Shown: one piece after another, positions 1 to 7,107 of the stretch | Numbering within the stretch: position 1 is the stretch's first letter | Layout: every line of letters begins with the position of its first letter | Source: Ruminococcus flavefaciens | GTDB taxonomy: Bacteria > Bacillota > Clostridia > Oscillospirales > Ruminococcaceae | Assembly: GCA_002309635.1 (NCBI GenBank) | Contig: DBXO01000006.1 | Location: 1-30,349 of the forward strand | DNA length: 30,349 nt | Direction of reading: 5' to 3' | Made by a program: the position numbers and the translations under genes | The notes under the pieces: model-generated | Database searches by the model: none | Told to the model about the DNA's origin: nothing | Seen by the model: the letters and a program-made list of their open reading frames with translations, nothing else

Positions 1-2
1 AT

Positions 3-1523
3 ATGTCAAAAAAACCTGTAGCACTTATTATCATGGACGGCTTCGGTTACAATCCCGATACATACGGCAACGCTATAGCTGCCGCTAAGAAGCCCAACAT
101 AGACAAGTATATGAAGGAGTGGCCGAATACTATCATCGGCGCAAGCGGCCTTGATGTAGGTCTTCCCGACGGACAGATGGGCAACTCAGAGGTAGGTCAC
201 ACCAATATCGGTGCAGGACGCATCGTTTATCAGATGCTCGTAAAGATATCAAAGGATATCAAGGACGGCGTATTTTTCAACAACAAGGCTATCCTCGGCG
301 CAATGAACAACTGCAAGGCTAAGGGCAGCGCTCTCCATCTTATGGGCCTTCTTTCTCCCGGCGGCGTTCACAGCCATATGGAGCACCTTTTCGGCATAGT
401 TGAGATGGCTAAGAAGAACGGTCTTGACAAGGTATATATCCATGCCTTCCTCGACGGCAGAGACGTTCCTCCGTCATCGGCTGCCGAGTACATGGAGGAG
501 ACAGTTACAGAGCTCAAAAAGATCGGTCTTGGCAAGGTAGCTACTATCTCGGGACGTTTCTATGCTATGGACAGAGACAATGCGTGGGACAGAGTTGAAA
601 AGGCTTATTCCGCACTTGTTTACGGCGAGGGCGTTAAGGAGTCCGACCCTGTTCAGGCAATAAAGAATTCATACGCTAATGAAGTTACCGACGAGTTCAT
701 GCTTCCTACAGTTATCGACGGCGGAGCTCAGATAAAGGCTGATGACAGCGTTATCTTCTTCAATTTCCGTCCTGACAGAGCAAGACAGATCACACGTGCT
801 TTCGTGGATCCTGATTTCAGCGGATTTGAGAGAAGAAACGGCTTCTTCCCCGTAAATTTCGTTTGCATGGCTCAGTATGATGCAACAATGCCTAATGTAT
901 CCGTTGCATATCCTCCCGAGCAGCTCACTATGACAATGGGTGAGTACCTTTCAAAGCTTGGCAAGACTCAGCTCCGTATCGCTGAAACGCAGAAGTATGC
1001 TCATGTTACATTCTTCTTCAATGGCGGCGAGGAGAAACAGTTCGAGGGTGAGGACAGGATACTTATAAAGTCCCCCGATGTTCCTACATTTGACCTTAAG
1101 CCTGAAATGAGCGCTTATGAGGTTTGCGACGCTGTATGCGAGGCTATTGATTCTGATAAATATGACGTTATCATACTCAACTATGCAAACTGCGATATGG
1201 TAGGCCATACAGGCATATTCGACGCAGCTGTAAAGGCTGTGGAGGCTACAGATGCATGCGTCGGACGTATGGTTGAAAAGATACTTGCAAAGGGCGGCGC
1301 AGCACTTATCACTGCCGATCACGGCAACGCTGACAAGATGATGGAGCCTGACGGAAGTCCTTTCACAGCTCATACCACAAACCACGTTCCGCTCATTGCA
1401 GTGGGCGTTAAGGGTGAGCTTGCAGATGGCGGCGTGCTTGCCGATCTTGCACCTACAATGCTCGAAATAATGGAGGTACCACAGCCTGCTGAAATGACAG
1501 GAAAGAGCCTCATTAAGAAGTAA
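3..1523 (+). CDS. gpmI: 2,3-bisphosphoglycerate-independent phosphoglycerate mutase
   Basis: Interconverts 3- and 2-phosphoglycerate in glycolysis and gluconeogenesis in the cytoplasm, using two Mn ions and a phosphoserine intermediate. The 506-aa protein has the usual family length. D12 in the N-terminal MDGFG motif is a metal ligand, and S62 in GNSEVGHTNIGAGR is the catalytic serine, at the same number as in the Bacillus enzymes. The C-terminal metal motifs ADHGNADKM and HTTNHVPL are intact. The ATG lies two bases from the window edge, so its ribosome binding site and promoter cannot be seen, but the N-terminus aligns with the family start. A strong terminator follows directly, so it is the last gene of its transcript. 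The next gene has its own promoter. Confidence 0.97.
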   Translation: MSKKPVALIIMDGFGYNPDTYGNAIAAAKKPNIDKYMKEWPNTIIGASGLDVGLPDGQMGNSEVGHTNIGAGRIVYQMLVKISKDIKDGVFFNNKAILGAMNNCKAKGSALHLMGLLSPGGVHSHMEHLFGIVEMAKKNGLDKVYIHAFLDGRDVPPSSAAEYMEETVTELKKIGLGKVATISGRFYAMDRDNAWDRVEKAYSALVYGEGVKESDPVQAIKNSYANEVTDEFMLPTVIDGGAQIKADDSVIFFNFRPDRARQITRAFVDPDFSGFERRNGFFPVNFVCMAQYDATMPNVSVAYPPEQLTMTMGEYLSKLGKTQLRIAETQKYAHVTFFFNGGEEKQFEGEDRILIKSPDVPTFDLKPEMSAYEVCDAVCEAIDSDKYDVIILNYANCDMVGHTGIFDAAVKAVEATDACVGRMVEKILAKGGAALITADHGNADKMMEPDGSPFTAHTTNHVPLIAVGVKGELADGGVLADLAPTMLEIMEVPQPAEMTGKSLIKK

Positions 1524-1527
1524 TTAC

Positions 1528-1554
1528 AAAAGCGGATCTTCGGATCCGCTTTTT
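1528..1554 (+). terminator. Rho-independent terminator of gpmI
   Basis: An 8-bp GC-rich stem (AGCGGATC / GATCCGCT) is closed by a stable C(UUCG)G tetraloop, flanked by an A-tract and followed by five T. It starts four bases after the gpmI stop. Confidence 0.93.
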
Positions 1555-1580
1555 ATGTTTCGCAAGGTTAACTCACGCGG

Positions 1581-1609
1581 TTGCAAATGCTAACAAAATA
1601 TGATATAAT
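1581..1609 (+). promoter_or_regulatory. Sigma-A promoter of the apbE operon
   Basis: TTGCAA (1581-1586), a 17-bp spacer and TATAAT (1604-1609), with an extended -10 TGA directly before the -10 box. Transcription would start near 1616, shortly before the AGGAG ribosome binding site of apbE. Confidence 0.75.
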
Positions 1610-1637
1610 TATTAAAGTTTGTCATAGGAGATAGAAT

Positions 1638-2684
1638 ATGTCTTGTAAAGGAATAAAAATTGCAGCCATGATATGTGCGGTTCTGGCTTTTGTCAGCTGT
1701 AAAGCAGGCGATATGCAGCATAAAGATGATAATACTGTTCCGCATACCCGTGATGTATTTGCAATGGATACATATATGAATATAACGGCATACGGATACA
1801 ATGCGGAAAAAGCTCTCGATGATGCCGAAAAGCGCATTATGCAGCTTGAAGCTGAGCTTTCGGCAACGTCCGAAACCAGCGAGGTATGGAAGCTTGACCA
1901 TTCGGACGGCGAAGCTGTCAAGCTTGGCAGCGATACCGCTGAGCTGATCGCGAAAGCGCTGGATATGTGCAAAAGAACGGACGGATGTCTTGATATAACG
2001 GTATATCCCGTGCTCAAGGCCTGGGGATTTACCACAGGGGAGTACAGGATACCCGAAAAAGCAGAGATAGCCGGACTTTTGAGAAATGTCGGATATTCTG
2101 ATATAAAAGCTGAGGGGAATAGCTTTAAGCTGTCCGGAAATGCCGAGATCGACCTCGGAGCTGTGGCAAAGGGCTATACAGGGGACGAGATAATGGAAAT
2201 AATGCGTTCTGATGACGTGAAATCCGCTATAATCAATCTCGGCGGCAATGTTCAGACCCTTGGAAAAAAGCCCGACGGCTCTGAATGGAAGATTGCTGTT
2301 CGTGACCCATTCAGTCCCGATACGGATATGTGCGTTCTTGAAGTAGCTGACAGATGTGTTATAACCTCGGGAAACTATGAGCGCTTCTTTATTGGTGATG
2401 ACGGCAAACGCTACTGCCATATCATCGACCCTTCGGACGGTTATCCTGCTGACAACGGATATGTTTCCGTAACAGTAGTGGGAAAGGACGGATTTACCTG
2501 CGACGCGCTTTCAACAGCTGTTTTTGTTGCCGGAGAAAAGGATTCTGCCGGGATAATGCAGGATTTTGCGGATTATGACTTCCTTATAGTTACTGAAAAT
2601 GGAAAAATATACTATACGGGCGGTCTTGCGGAATGTTTCAGGAATATAAGCTCAATGCCCGATGAGGTGATTACTTTTGACTAA
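1638..2684 (+). CDS. apbE: FAD:protein FMN transferase, lipoprotein (ApbE family)
   Basis: Uses FAD to attach FMN covalently to a Thr or Ser of a partner protein outside the membrane. The 348-aa protein starts with a lipoprotein signal peptide: basic start, hydrophobic stretch and a lipobox ending FVSC at about residue 21, so it should be anchored on the outer face of the cell membrane. ApbE hallmarks are present in order: FAMDTYMNI, DLGAVAKGYTGDEI, NLGGNVQTLG, HIIDPSDGYP and the Mg-binding CDALSTAVF. AGGAG lies about 7 bases upstream of the ATG. It overlaps the next gene by 8 bases, suggesting translational coupling. No obvious FMN-acceptor protein lies in the window, so its substrate is unknown. 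The acceptor could be an Rnf/Nqr-type subunit or an extracellular flavoprotein encoded elsewhere. Confidence 0.95.
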   Translation: MSCKGIKIAAMICAVLAFVSCKAGDMQHKDDNTVPHTRDVFAMDTYMNITAYGYNAEKALDDAEKRIMQLEAELSATSETSEVWKLDHSDGEAVKLGSDTAELIAKALDMCKRTDGCLDITVYPVLKAWGFTTGEYRIPEKAEIAGLLRNVGYSDIKAEGNSFKLSGNAEIDLGAVAKGYTGDEIMEIMRSDDVKSAIINLGGNVQTLGKKPDGSEWKIAVRDPFSPDTDMCVLEVADRCVITSGNYERFFIGDDGKRYCHIIDPSDGYPADNGYVSVTVVGKDGFTCDALSTAVFVAGEKDSAGIMQDFADYDFLIVTENGKIYYTGGLAECFRNISSMPDEVITFD

Positions 2685-3033
2685 AAGCGTAAAGATAATA
2701 GGACTTTCTGTTCTGATTCTGCTTATTATATCGGTCGTTGCTGTAATGTTGAAATTCCGCCCTTCAGACAGTACATACGTGCAGATAGTACAGAACAATA
2801 ATGTGATATATACTTTTGATCTTTCAGAGGAAAAAGACAGGACATTTCGTATAGAGTGTCCGCAGGGCGGCTGGAACGAGGTAAAGATCGAAGGCGGCAG
2901 GATATGCATCTGCGACGCGGATTGTCCCGACCATACCTGTATTAATACGGGCTGGCTCAGGTCTGAGGGAGTACCTGTCGTGTGTCTGCCTCACAAGCTT
3001 GTTATAAGATTTGCGGACGGGGAGAACAATTGA
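2677..3033 (+). CDS. NusG domain II-containing protein (EetA-like), membrane-anchored
   Basis: 118 aa. An N-terminal membrane helix at about residues 6-25 is followed by a small outside-facing NusG-domain-II fold. Cysteines are striking: CIC-x3-C-x4-C at about residues 77-88 and a later CLPHKLVI motif. That pattern is typical of this family and could bind a metal or form disulfides. It begins with TTG at 2677, chosen because GAGGTGA lies at 2664-2670 and the start overlaps the apbE stop. It is not transcription factor NusG, which has a different N-terminal domain. Proteins of this type commonly sit beside ApbE and Gx-transporter genes and resemble EetA of the Listeria extracellular electron transfer locus. 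The exact role is not known. Confidence 0.85.
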   Translation: MTKSVKIIGLSVLILLIISVVAVMLKFRPSDSTYVQIVQNNNVIYTFDLSEEKDRTFRIECPQGGWNEVKIEGGRICICDADCPDHTCINTGWLRSEGVPVVCLPHKLVIRFADGENN

Positions 3034-3034
3034 T

Positions 3035-3541
3035 ATGAAAGCTGACAGATTGGCAAGACTTGCGCTTCTTACAGCTCTTGCACTGATAATTTTCATAGTT
3101 GAGCTGCATTTTCCGGATATTATACCTCTTCCTGGAGTTAAGCTTGGACTTGCGAATATTATTACTGTTTATGCAGTATATAAGTACAGTTCAAAAGAGG
3201 TGTCCCTTATCGTAGCTTCGAGACTTGTTCTCGGAGCTGTTTTCGGAGGCAATATATCTGCGATCATGTACAGCGGCGCAGGAGCTGCTTTTTGTCTTGC
3301 AGGAATGCTGCTCATAAAAAAACTCATACCCTATAAGTACATATGGCTGAGCAGCGTAGTGGGGGCTATACTTCACAATACTGGACAGATAGCGGTTGCG
3401 GTGCTTGTTATGAGATCCTTTGCGGTGGTATCTTATTATCCCGTGCTTATTATATCAGGCTGTATCGCAGGAGCCTTTACTGGCATATGCGCACAGCTCC
3501 TCCTGAAGCGTGACTTTTCCGAAAAGGGTAACGATATGTGA
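3035..3541 (+). CDS. Gx transporter family / heptaprenyl diphosphate synthase component I-like membrane protein
   Basis: 168 aa, almost entirely hydrophobic with about five membrane helices. It contains the family signature PGVKLGLANI at about residues 34-43 and a Gly/Ala-rich VLGAVFGGNISA segment. The ATG at 3035 is chosen over an in-frame TTG at 3011 because GGGGAGA sits 9 bases upstream and the start is one base after the preceding stop. The family is named after an early link to heptaprenyl diphosphate synthase, but its fold resembles the membrane S-component of ECF transporters. The Listeria homologue EetB belongs to the electron transfer locus. Here it is the third gene of the apbE operon. 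Substrate (flavin, quinone precursor or other) cannot be told from sequence. Confidence 0.85.
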   Translation: MKADRLARLALLTALALIIFIVELHFPDIIPLPGVKLGLANIITVYAVYKYSSKEVSLIVASRLVLGAVFGGNISAIMYSGAGAAFCLAGMLLIKKLIPYKYIWLSSVVGAILHNTGQIAVAVLVMRSFAVVSYYPVLIISGCIAGAFTGICAQLLLKRDFSEKGNDM

Positions 3542-3576
3542 AAAGCATTGCTTTTCGCAGCTTTGTGTGATATAAT
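3540..3576 (+). promoter_or_regulatory. Weak hairpin and probable promoter before the 73-aa gene
   Basis: GAAAAGC-ATT-GCTTTTC (3540-3556) forms a 7-bp stem at the end of the Gx gene. Overlapping it is TTGCTT (3548-3553), 17 bp, then TATAAT (3571-3576) with an extended -10 TGA. A start near 3583 would leave a leader of only about 13 bases. Readthrough from the upstream operon is an alternative. Confidence 0.5.
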
Positions 3577-3595
3577 ATCTGATGAGGTGAAAATA

Positions 3596-3817
3596 ATGAA
3601 TCCGATGAACGTGTTAAAGCTAAAGGGACTTCTTGACAGATTCAAGGACAACCATCCAAAGGTGCCTATGTTTTTCAAGGCAGCCGCAGGCTCCGCACAG
3701 GAGGGCAGTATCATAGAGATAAAGATAACTTCTCCCGAAAATAAAACAATAATAACCAATTTCAAGATCAATTCAGAGGATATAGCTCTTGTTAATGAGC
3801 TCAAGACATTGATGTAA
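3596..3817 (+). CDS. Small conserved-looking protein of unknown function (73 aa)
   Basis: I do not recognise a family. The ATG at 3596 is preceded by GAGGTGA at 3584-3590, a good site that decides this start over an in-frame upstream codon at 3548. The protein is soluble, with no signal peptide or membrane helix. Residues 1-20 look helical and basic (NVLKLKGLLDRFKDNH); residues 35-60 look like two beta strands (SIIEIKITSP, KTIITNFKI); the C-terminus is a short helix (EDIALVNELKTLM). The layout suggests a compact alpha/beta domain. The stop codon lies in the first arm of the large inverted-repeat element downstream. It could be the last gene of the apbE operon or a separate unit. Confidence 0.75.
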   Translation: MNPMNVLKLKGLLDRFKDNHPKVPMFFKAAAGSAQEGSIIEIKITSPENKTIITNFKINSEDIALVNELKTLM

Positions 3818-4194
3818 AATAACTGCCGATGTATCATATGTGTGATACCCGTAAAGAAGTATATATGGGACTTACTGGGGGGAACCTTTCTGAGGAAAGG
3901 TTCTCCCCCCCGAGCCCCCTTCCAAAGACTTTTAACCCCAATTTTTCAAAACAGGACGCCCGACATGAAACAAACGCCCTCTGTATATTTGCAGGGGGCG
4001 TCCTATTTTGAAAAATTTAAGCTGGAAGTTTTAGGAAAGGAGTTTGAGGATTACTCCCCGTTGTACGGGGAGATGTCCGAAGGACAGAGGGGACAGGTCC
4101 CCGTTAGGGAAACCCTTTTTCAAAAGGTTTTTCCTCAATAAATCTCACAAATACTTCTCTATGCGTACCACACATAGCATCGGCAGTTATTTTA
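3815..4194. repeat. Structured inverted-repeat element (MITE-like or bidirectional structured terminator)
   Basis: Fills the gap between two convergent genes. The ends are a perfect 17-bp inverted repeat (3815-3831 and 4178-4194) continuing imperfectly inward (3837-3878 against 4135-4176, 32 of 42 matching), so each arm is about 60 bp. Inside are a G-rich hairpin 3877-3890 / 3895-3910 with one bulged base, a long stem 3940-3961 / 3996-4017 with one mismatch, and small hairpins at 4054-4072, 4074-4086 and 4089-4102. The outer arms contain the stop codons of both flanking genes and begin and end with TA, as expected for an element inserted at a TA site. Short reading frames inside lack ribosome binding sites and are not credible genes. 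It may end transcription from both sides. A structured RNA is the alternative. Confidence 0.65.
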
Positions 4195-4707
4195 ATATTC
4201 TATCCCTTTTCTTGCGGTTATGCCTTTTTCATAAGGGTGCCTGACGGATTTCATTTCGGTAACGTAATCCGCTATGGCGAGCATAGCTTCTGTCGGAGCT
4301 CTTCCTGTCAGGACTATTTCTGCTTTATCCGACATCGCTTTTATGATATCATATGCATTGTCGGTATCTGTCAGTTCCTTGCTGTAAGCGTCAAGGAACT
4401 CGTCAAGCACAACAAGATCTGCATTGCCGCTGCTGACAAGGTCGGCAGCTTTTTTCAGCATATCTGTCTGAACTTTGCATATCAGCTGCTTTTCGGAGCC
4501 GTTCATCTCAAATGTGAATTTGGTACACTCCCTGCAGCATATGACCGTGTTATCCGGCAGCTTTTCGAGTATGCCTATTTCCGAAGAAGATCCGTTTTTC
4601 AGGAACTGGAAAAAGGCTGTTTTCATTCCTGCGCCGTTTGCACGTACAGTAAGACCGACTGCGGCTGTAGTTTTGCCTTTGCCATTGCCGTAATAAATAT
4701 GAATCAT
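4192..4707 (-). CDS. cobO: Cob(I)yrinic acid a,c-diamide / corrinoid adenosyltransferase (CobO/BtuR type)
   Basis: Transfers the adenosyl group of ATP to the cobalt of reduced corrinoids, making the coenzyme form of B12 in the cytoplasm. The 171-aa protein matches the family length. Motifs: P-loop GNGKGKTTAA at residues 7-16, VVLDEFLDA at about 99-107, LTGRAPTEAML, and the C-terminal HPYEKGITARKGIEY typical of CobA/CobO. The ATG has an AGAGGTGA site 6 bases upstream. It reads away from the HAD gene and has its own promoter. No other B12 gene is in the window, so it may serve corrinoid salvage. It is unrelated in fold to the PduO and EutT types. Confidence 0.93.
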   Translation of the reverse strand: MIHIYYGNGKGKTTAAVGLTVRANGAGMKTAFFQFLKNGSSSEIGILEKLPDNTVICCRECTKFTFEMNGSEKQLICKVQTDMLKKAADLVSSGNADLVVLDEFLDAYSKELTDTDNAYDIIKAMSDKAEIVLTGRAPTEAMLAIADYVTEMKSVRHPYEKGITARKGIEY

Positions 4708-4739
4708 TCTGTCACCTCTTCTGCACTCTGAGATACTTT

Positions 4740-4768
4740 ATTATATCATAACAATCAGCCTTTATCAA
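4740..4768 (-). promoter_or_regulatory. Promoter of the corrinoid adenosyltransferase gene
   Basis: On the minus strand TTGATA (4763-4768), 17-bp spacer, TATAAT (4740-4745), with an extended -10 TGA. Confidence 0.78.
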
Positions 4769-4771
4769 GAC

Positions 4772-4800
4772 TTGACATTATTATTCCAAGGTAATATAAT
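4772..4800 (+). promoter_or_regulatory. Consensus promoter of the HAD phosphatase gene
   Basis: Perfect TTGACA (4772-4777), 17-bp spacer, perfect TATAAT (4795-4800). Its -35 box is three bases from the -35 of the divergent promoter. Confidence 0.85.
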
Positions 4801-4829
4801 GATTATTGTATGAAAAAAGGAGTGTTTTA

Positions 4830-5618
4830 ATGAGATCGATAATTTTTTTTGACATTGACGGCACCATTGCTACCGAAGACGAAAGGTCTTTTATTCCACG
4901 GAGTACCCGCGAAGCTATTGCGCAGACAAGGGCAAAAGGCAATCTTACATTTATAAATTCGGGAAGAACAGCCTTTAATATAAGTCCGAGTGTAAAGGAG
5001 CTTGGCTTTGACGGATATATCTGCGGCTGCGGTACATATATAGAGTACGGCGGTGAAGTAATATTTTACCGTACAATAGAACAAGAAGAGTGCAGGAGAA
5101 TAGCTGAACTTATGAGAAAATGCAGAGTTACCCCGGTTTACGAGCATACAAATGGATACTTCTTTGATGATGAGACTCCCGTATGCGACGGACTAAGATA
5201 CTTTATGGAGGTATTTGTGGACAGTGGCATCGACGTCAGCGGCAGGGTAGAAGATGACGGTTTCGGCTTCGATAAATTTGTTATATGGACAACCCCCGAC
5301 AGCGATATGGAGCTTTTCCGCAGGGAGATAGGCAAAAGTTTTTCAATAATAGACCGTGGAGGCGGATTTTACGAAAATGTCCCCTTGGGCTATTCAAAGG
5401 CTACGGGTATTGAAATGATACTAAAAAAGCTTGTTATTCCTATGGAAAATGCTTATGCCATAGGCGACAGCATGAACGACCTGCCAATGCTGGAGGCTGT
5501 GCCAAACAGTATCGCAATGGGGGGAGCAGAGCGGATATACCCTTATGTTTCGTACATTACCACTCCCATTGAGGAGGACGGTATCGCCAATGCCTTGAAG
5601 CATTTCGGATTGATATGA
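4830..5618 (+). CDS. HAD superfamily hydrolase, Cof/type IIB phosphatase
   Basis: A likely cytoplasmic phosphatase of sugar phosphates or related small metabolites, Mg-dependent with an Asp nucleophile. The 262-aa protein has HAD motif I DIDGT with nucleophile D8 and acid/base D10, motif II NSGRT at about residue 43, a type II cap in the middle, and motifs III/IV with K in GYSKATGIEM and GDSMNDLPML. The ATG at 4830 has AAGGAG 8 bases upstream. The in-frame TTG at 4806 lies at or before the expected transcription start, so it is rejected. The gene appears to be alone in its transcript. The exact substrate cannot be inferred; this family is often promiscuous. Confidence 0.9.
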   Translation: MRSIIFFDIDGTIATEDERSFIPRSTREAIAQTRAKGNLTFINSGRTAFNISPSVKELGFDGYICGCGTYIEYGGEVIFYRTIEQEECRRIAELMRKCRVTPVYEHTNGYFFDDETPVCDGLRYFMEVFVDSGIDVSGRVEDDGFGFDKFVIWTTPDSDMELFRREIGKSFSIIDRGGGFYENVPLGYSKATGIEMILKKLVIPMENAYAIGDSMNDLPMLEAVPNSIAMGGAERIYPYVSYITTPIEEDGIANALKHFGLI

Positions 5619-5774
5619 TCTGTCAGTAATTGCTACACGCTGTGCGTTTATTGCTCTTTTGTTCAAATATTGCGATTCTGCACTGGGATTATTTGGCGGG
5701 TATGAGAATTGATTTGGCTGTTTCTCCTATGTTATAATAATATTACGGCTGAAAGGCTGATCTTATGGGAGGAA
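5619..5774 (+). promoter_or_regulatory. Intergenic region with probable pfp promoter
   Basis: The best promoter is TTGATT (5709-5714), 18 bp, TATAAT (5733-5738), with a start near 5745. The preceding 90 bases show no clear terminator for the HAD gene and no recognisable riboswitch. Confidence 0.55.
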
Positions 5775-5819
5775 ATGGCTGAGTTCGGGATATTGCTCGG
5801 TCAGAAATTGAAAATATGA
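5775..5819 (+). CDS. Possible 14-codon leader peptide overlapping the pfp start
   Basis: An ATG at 5775 opens a 14-residue frame, MAEFGILLGQKLKI, whose TGA (5817-5819) overlaps the pfp ATG as ATGA. The purine-rich GGGAGG (5767-5772) is the only strong ribosome-binding-like site in the leader, though its 2-base spacing to this ATG is short. pfp has no convincing site of its own, so translation may be coupled through this frame. It has no known homologue that I recognise. It may instead be chance, with GGGAGG acting by another route. Confidence 0.35.
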   Translation: MAEFGILLGQKLKI

Positions 5820-7033
5820 ATATTGCTGTTGCACAATCAGGAGGTCCTACCTGCGCTATCAATGCTTCTCTTGCGGGAGTTTACAGCGCGGCACAGCACA
5901 TTGACGGGATCGATAAGGTCTACGGTGTGCTTAACGGTATCGAAGGTATAATCAACGATGAAATGGTGGATATGGCGGAACAGATCACAAGCGATGTGGG
6001 CTATCAGCTGCTTCTGCGAACTCCGTCAGCCGTTCTCGGCTCATGCAGGAGAAAACTCCCCGACCACAGGGAAAAGTCAGATATATACGAGCGTATTACT
6101 GAAGTCCTAAGAAAGCGTGATATAGGCATGTTTTTCTATATCGGCGGCAACGATTCCATGGATACGGTTGCAAAGTATTCGGCTTATCTTCGCGATAACG
6201 GTATAGACGACATAAAAATGATCGGCATACCGAAAACTATCGACAACGATCTGTGCGAGACGGATCATTCACCCGGATACGGTTCTGCTGCAAAGTATGT
6301 TGCGGCAACTGTTCAGGAGATAACCCGCGACAGCAATGTTTACAGTATACCATCTGTAACTGTTATTGAAACCATGGGACGCCACGCAGGCTGGCTTGCA
6401 GCTGCGTCATGCTGCATAAGAGCTAACGGCGAGAGTGCTCCTCATCTGATATATCTGCCAGAGACAACGTTCAGCATAGAGGGCTTTTTGTCTGATGTAA
6501 AGGCGGAAATGAAGAAGCACAGGGCGGTTATAGTAGTCGTTTCGGAGGGAGTAAAGACTGCCGAGGGCAAGTTTGCTGCCGAGGAATATCAGTCGGGGCA
6601 AAAGGACGTGTTCGGTCACAGTTATCTTTCTGGCATCGGCAAGTTCCTCGAAAAGCTTGTGGCTGCGGAAATAGGCTGCAAGGTACGCTCCATTGAGCTC
6701 AACGTTATGCAGAGGTGCAGCTCGCATATTGCTTCTCTTGAGGATATACAGTCCTCGGAGGCTATAGGCATGGCTGCCGTTAAGGCAGGACTCAGCGGAA
6801 GGTCGGGGTGTATGATGTCATTTGTCAGAGAGTCCGATATGCCATACAGCTACAGGATAGATACAGTTGACGCTGCAAAAGCGGCAAATTCCGAGAAATT
6901 CTTCCCGCGCGAGTGGATAAACGAGGCAGGTAACAATGTTCTTGCTCCTGCCTATGACTATATCATGCCGCTGATACAAGGTGAGCTCCACGCAATAATG
7001 AAAAACGGAATGCCGCTGAACTTTGTGATATAA
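5816..7033 (+). CDS. pfp: Diphosphate--fructose-6-phosphate 1-phosphotransferase (PPi-dependent phosphofructokinase)
   Basis: Reversibly phosphorylates fructose 6-phosphate with pyrophosphate instead of ATP, so it works in glycolysis and gluconeogenesis and saves ATP, as is common in rumen anaerobes. The 405-aa protein begins MNIAVAQSGGPT, a typical family start. GGNDS at 110-114 carries D113 where ATP enzymes have Gly, and PKTIDND at 139-145 carries K140 where ATP enzymes have Gly. Both residues mark PPi use, and D143 is the catalytic base. MGRHAGWLAA and ELNVMQRCSSH bind the sugar phosphate. An in-frame stop at 5780 and no start codon after it limit the N-terminus to 5816, yet no good ribosome binding site precedes it. 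The gene ends at its own terminator. Confidence 0.95.
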   Translation: MNIAVAQSGGPTCAINASLAGVYSAAQHIDGIDKVYGVLNGIEGIINDEMVDMAEQITSDVGYQLLLRTPSAVLGSCRRKLPDHREKSDIYERITEVLRKRDIGMFFYIGGNDSMDTVAKYSAYLRDNGIDDIKMIGIPKTIDNDLCETDHSPGYGSAAKYVAATVQEITRDSNVYSIPSVTVIETMGRHAGWLAAASCCIRANGESAPHLIYLPETTFSIEGFLSDVKAEMKKHRAVIVVVSEGVKTAEGKFAAEEYQSGQKDVFGHSYLSGIGKFLEKLVAAEIGCKVRSIELNVMQRCSSHIASLEDIQSSEAIGMAAVKAGLSGRSGCMMSFVRESDMPYSYRIDTVDAAKAANSEKFFPREWINEAGNNVLAPAYDYIMPLIQGELHAIMKNGMPLNFVI

Positions 7034-7038
7034 AAATG

Positions 7039-7066
7039 CGTCCCTGAACTCAGGGACGTTTGCTTT
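7039..7066 (+). terminator. Terminator of pfp
   Basis: CGTCCCTG-AACT-CAGGGACG, a perfect 8-bp stem, then TTTGCTTT, six bases after the pfp stop. Confidence 0.85.
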
Positions 7067-7100
7067 AAAAAAAACGGAGAGCTTTTAAGCTCTCCGTTTT
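7067..7100 (-). terminator. Terminator of the GH9 gene
   Basis: A near-perfect palindrome at 7071-7100 (core ACGGAGAGC / GCTCTCCGT) is followed on the minus strand by a run of eight T. It lies 8 bases past the GH9 stop. It could also stop readthrough from pfp because the plus side ends in TTTT. Confidence 0.9.
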
Positions 7101-7107
7101 GCTGTTA

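Noticed and set aside
1590..2420. Minus-strand open frame of 276 codons opposite apbE
   Set aside because: It lies fully antisense to a well-supported gene, has no ribosome binding site, and its translation is rich in Cys, His and Tyr without domain sense.
2677..3033. Transcription elongation factor NusG
   Set aside because: Only the domain-II-like part is present after a membrane helix, with a Cys cluster foreign to NusG and no N-terminal NGN domain.
3829..4244. Three short overlapping plus-strand frames in the inverted-repeat element
   Set aside because: No ribosome binding sites, low-complexity translations, and the sequence is explained by the hairpins.
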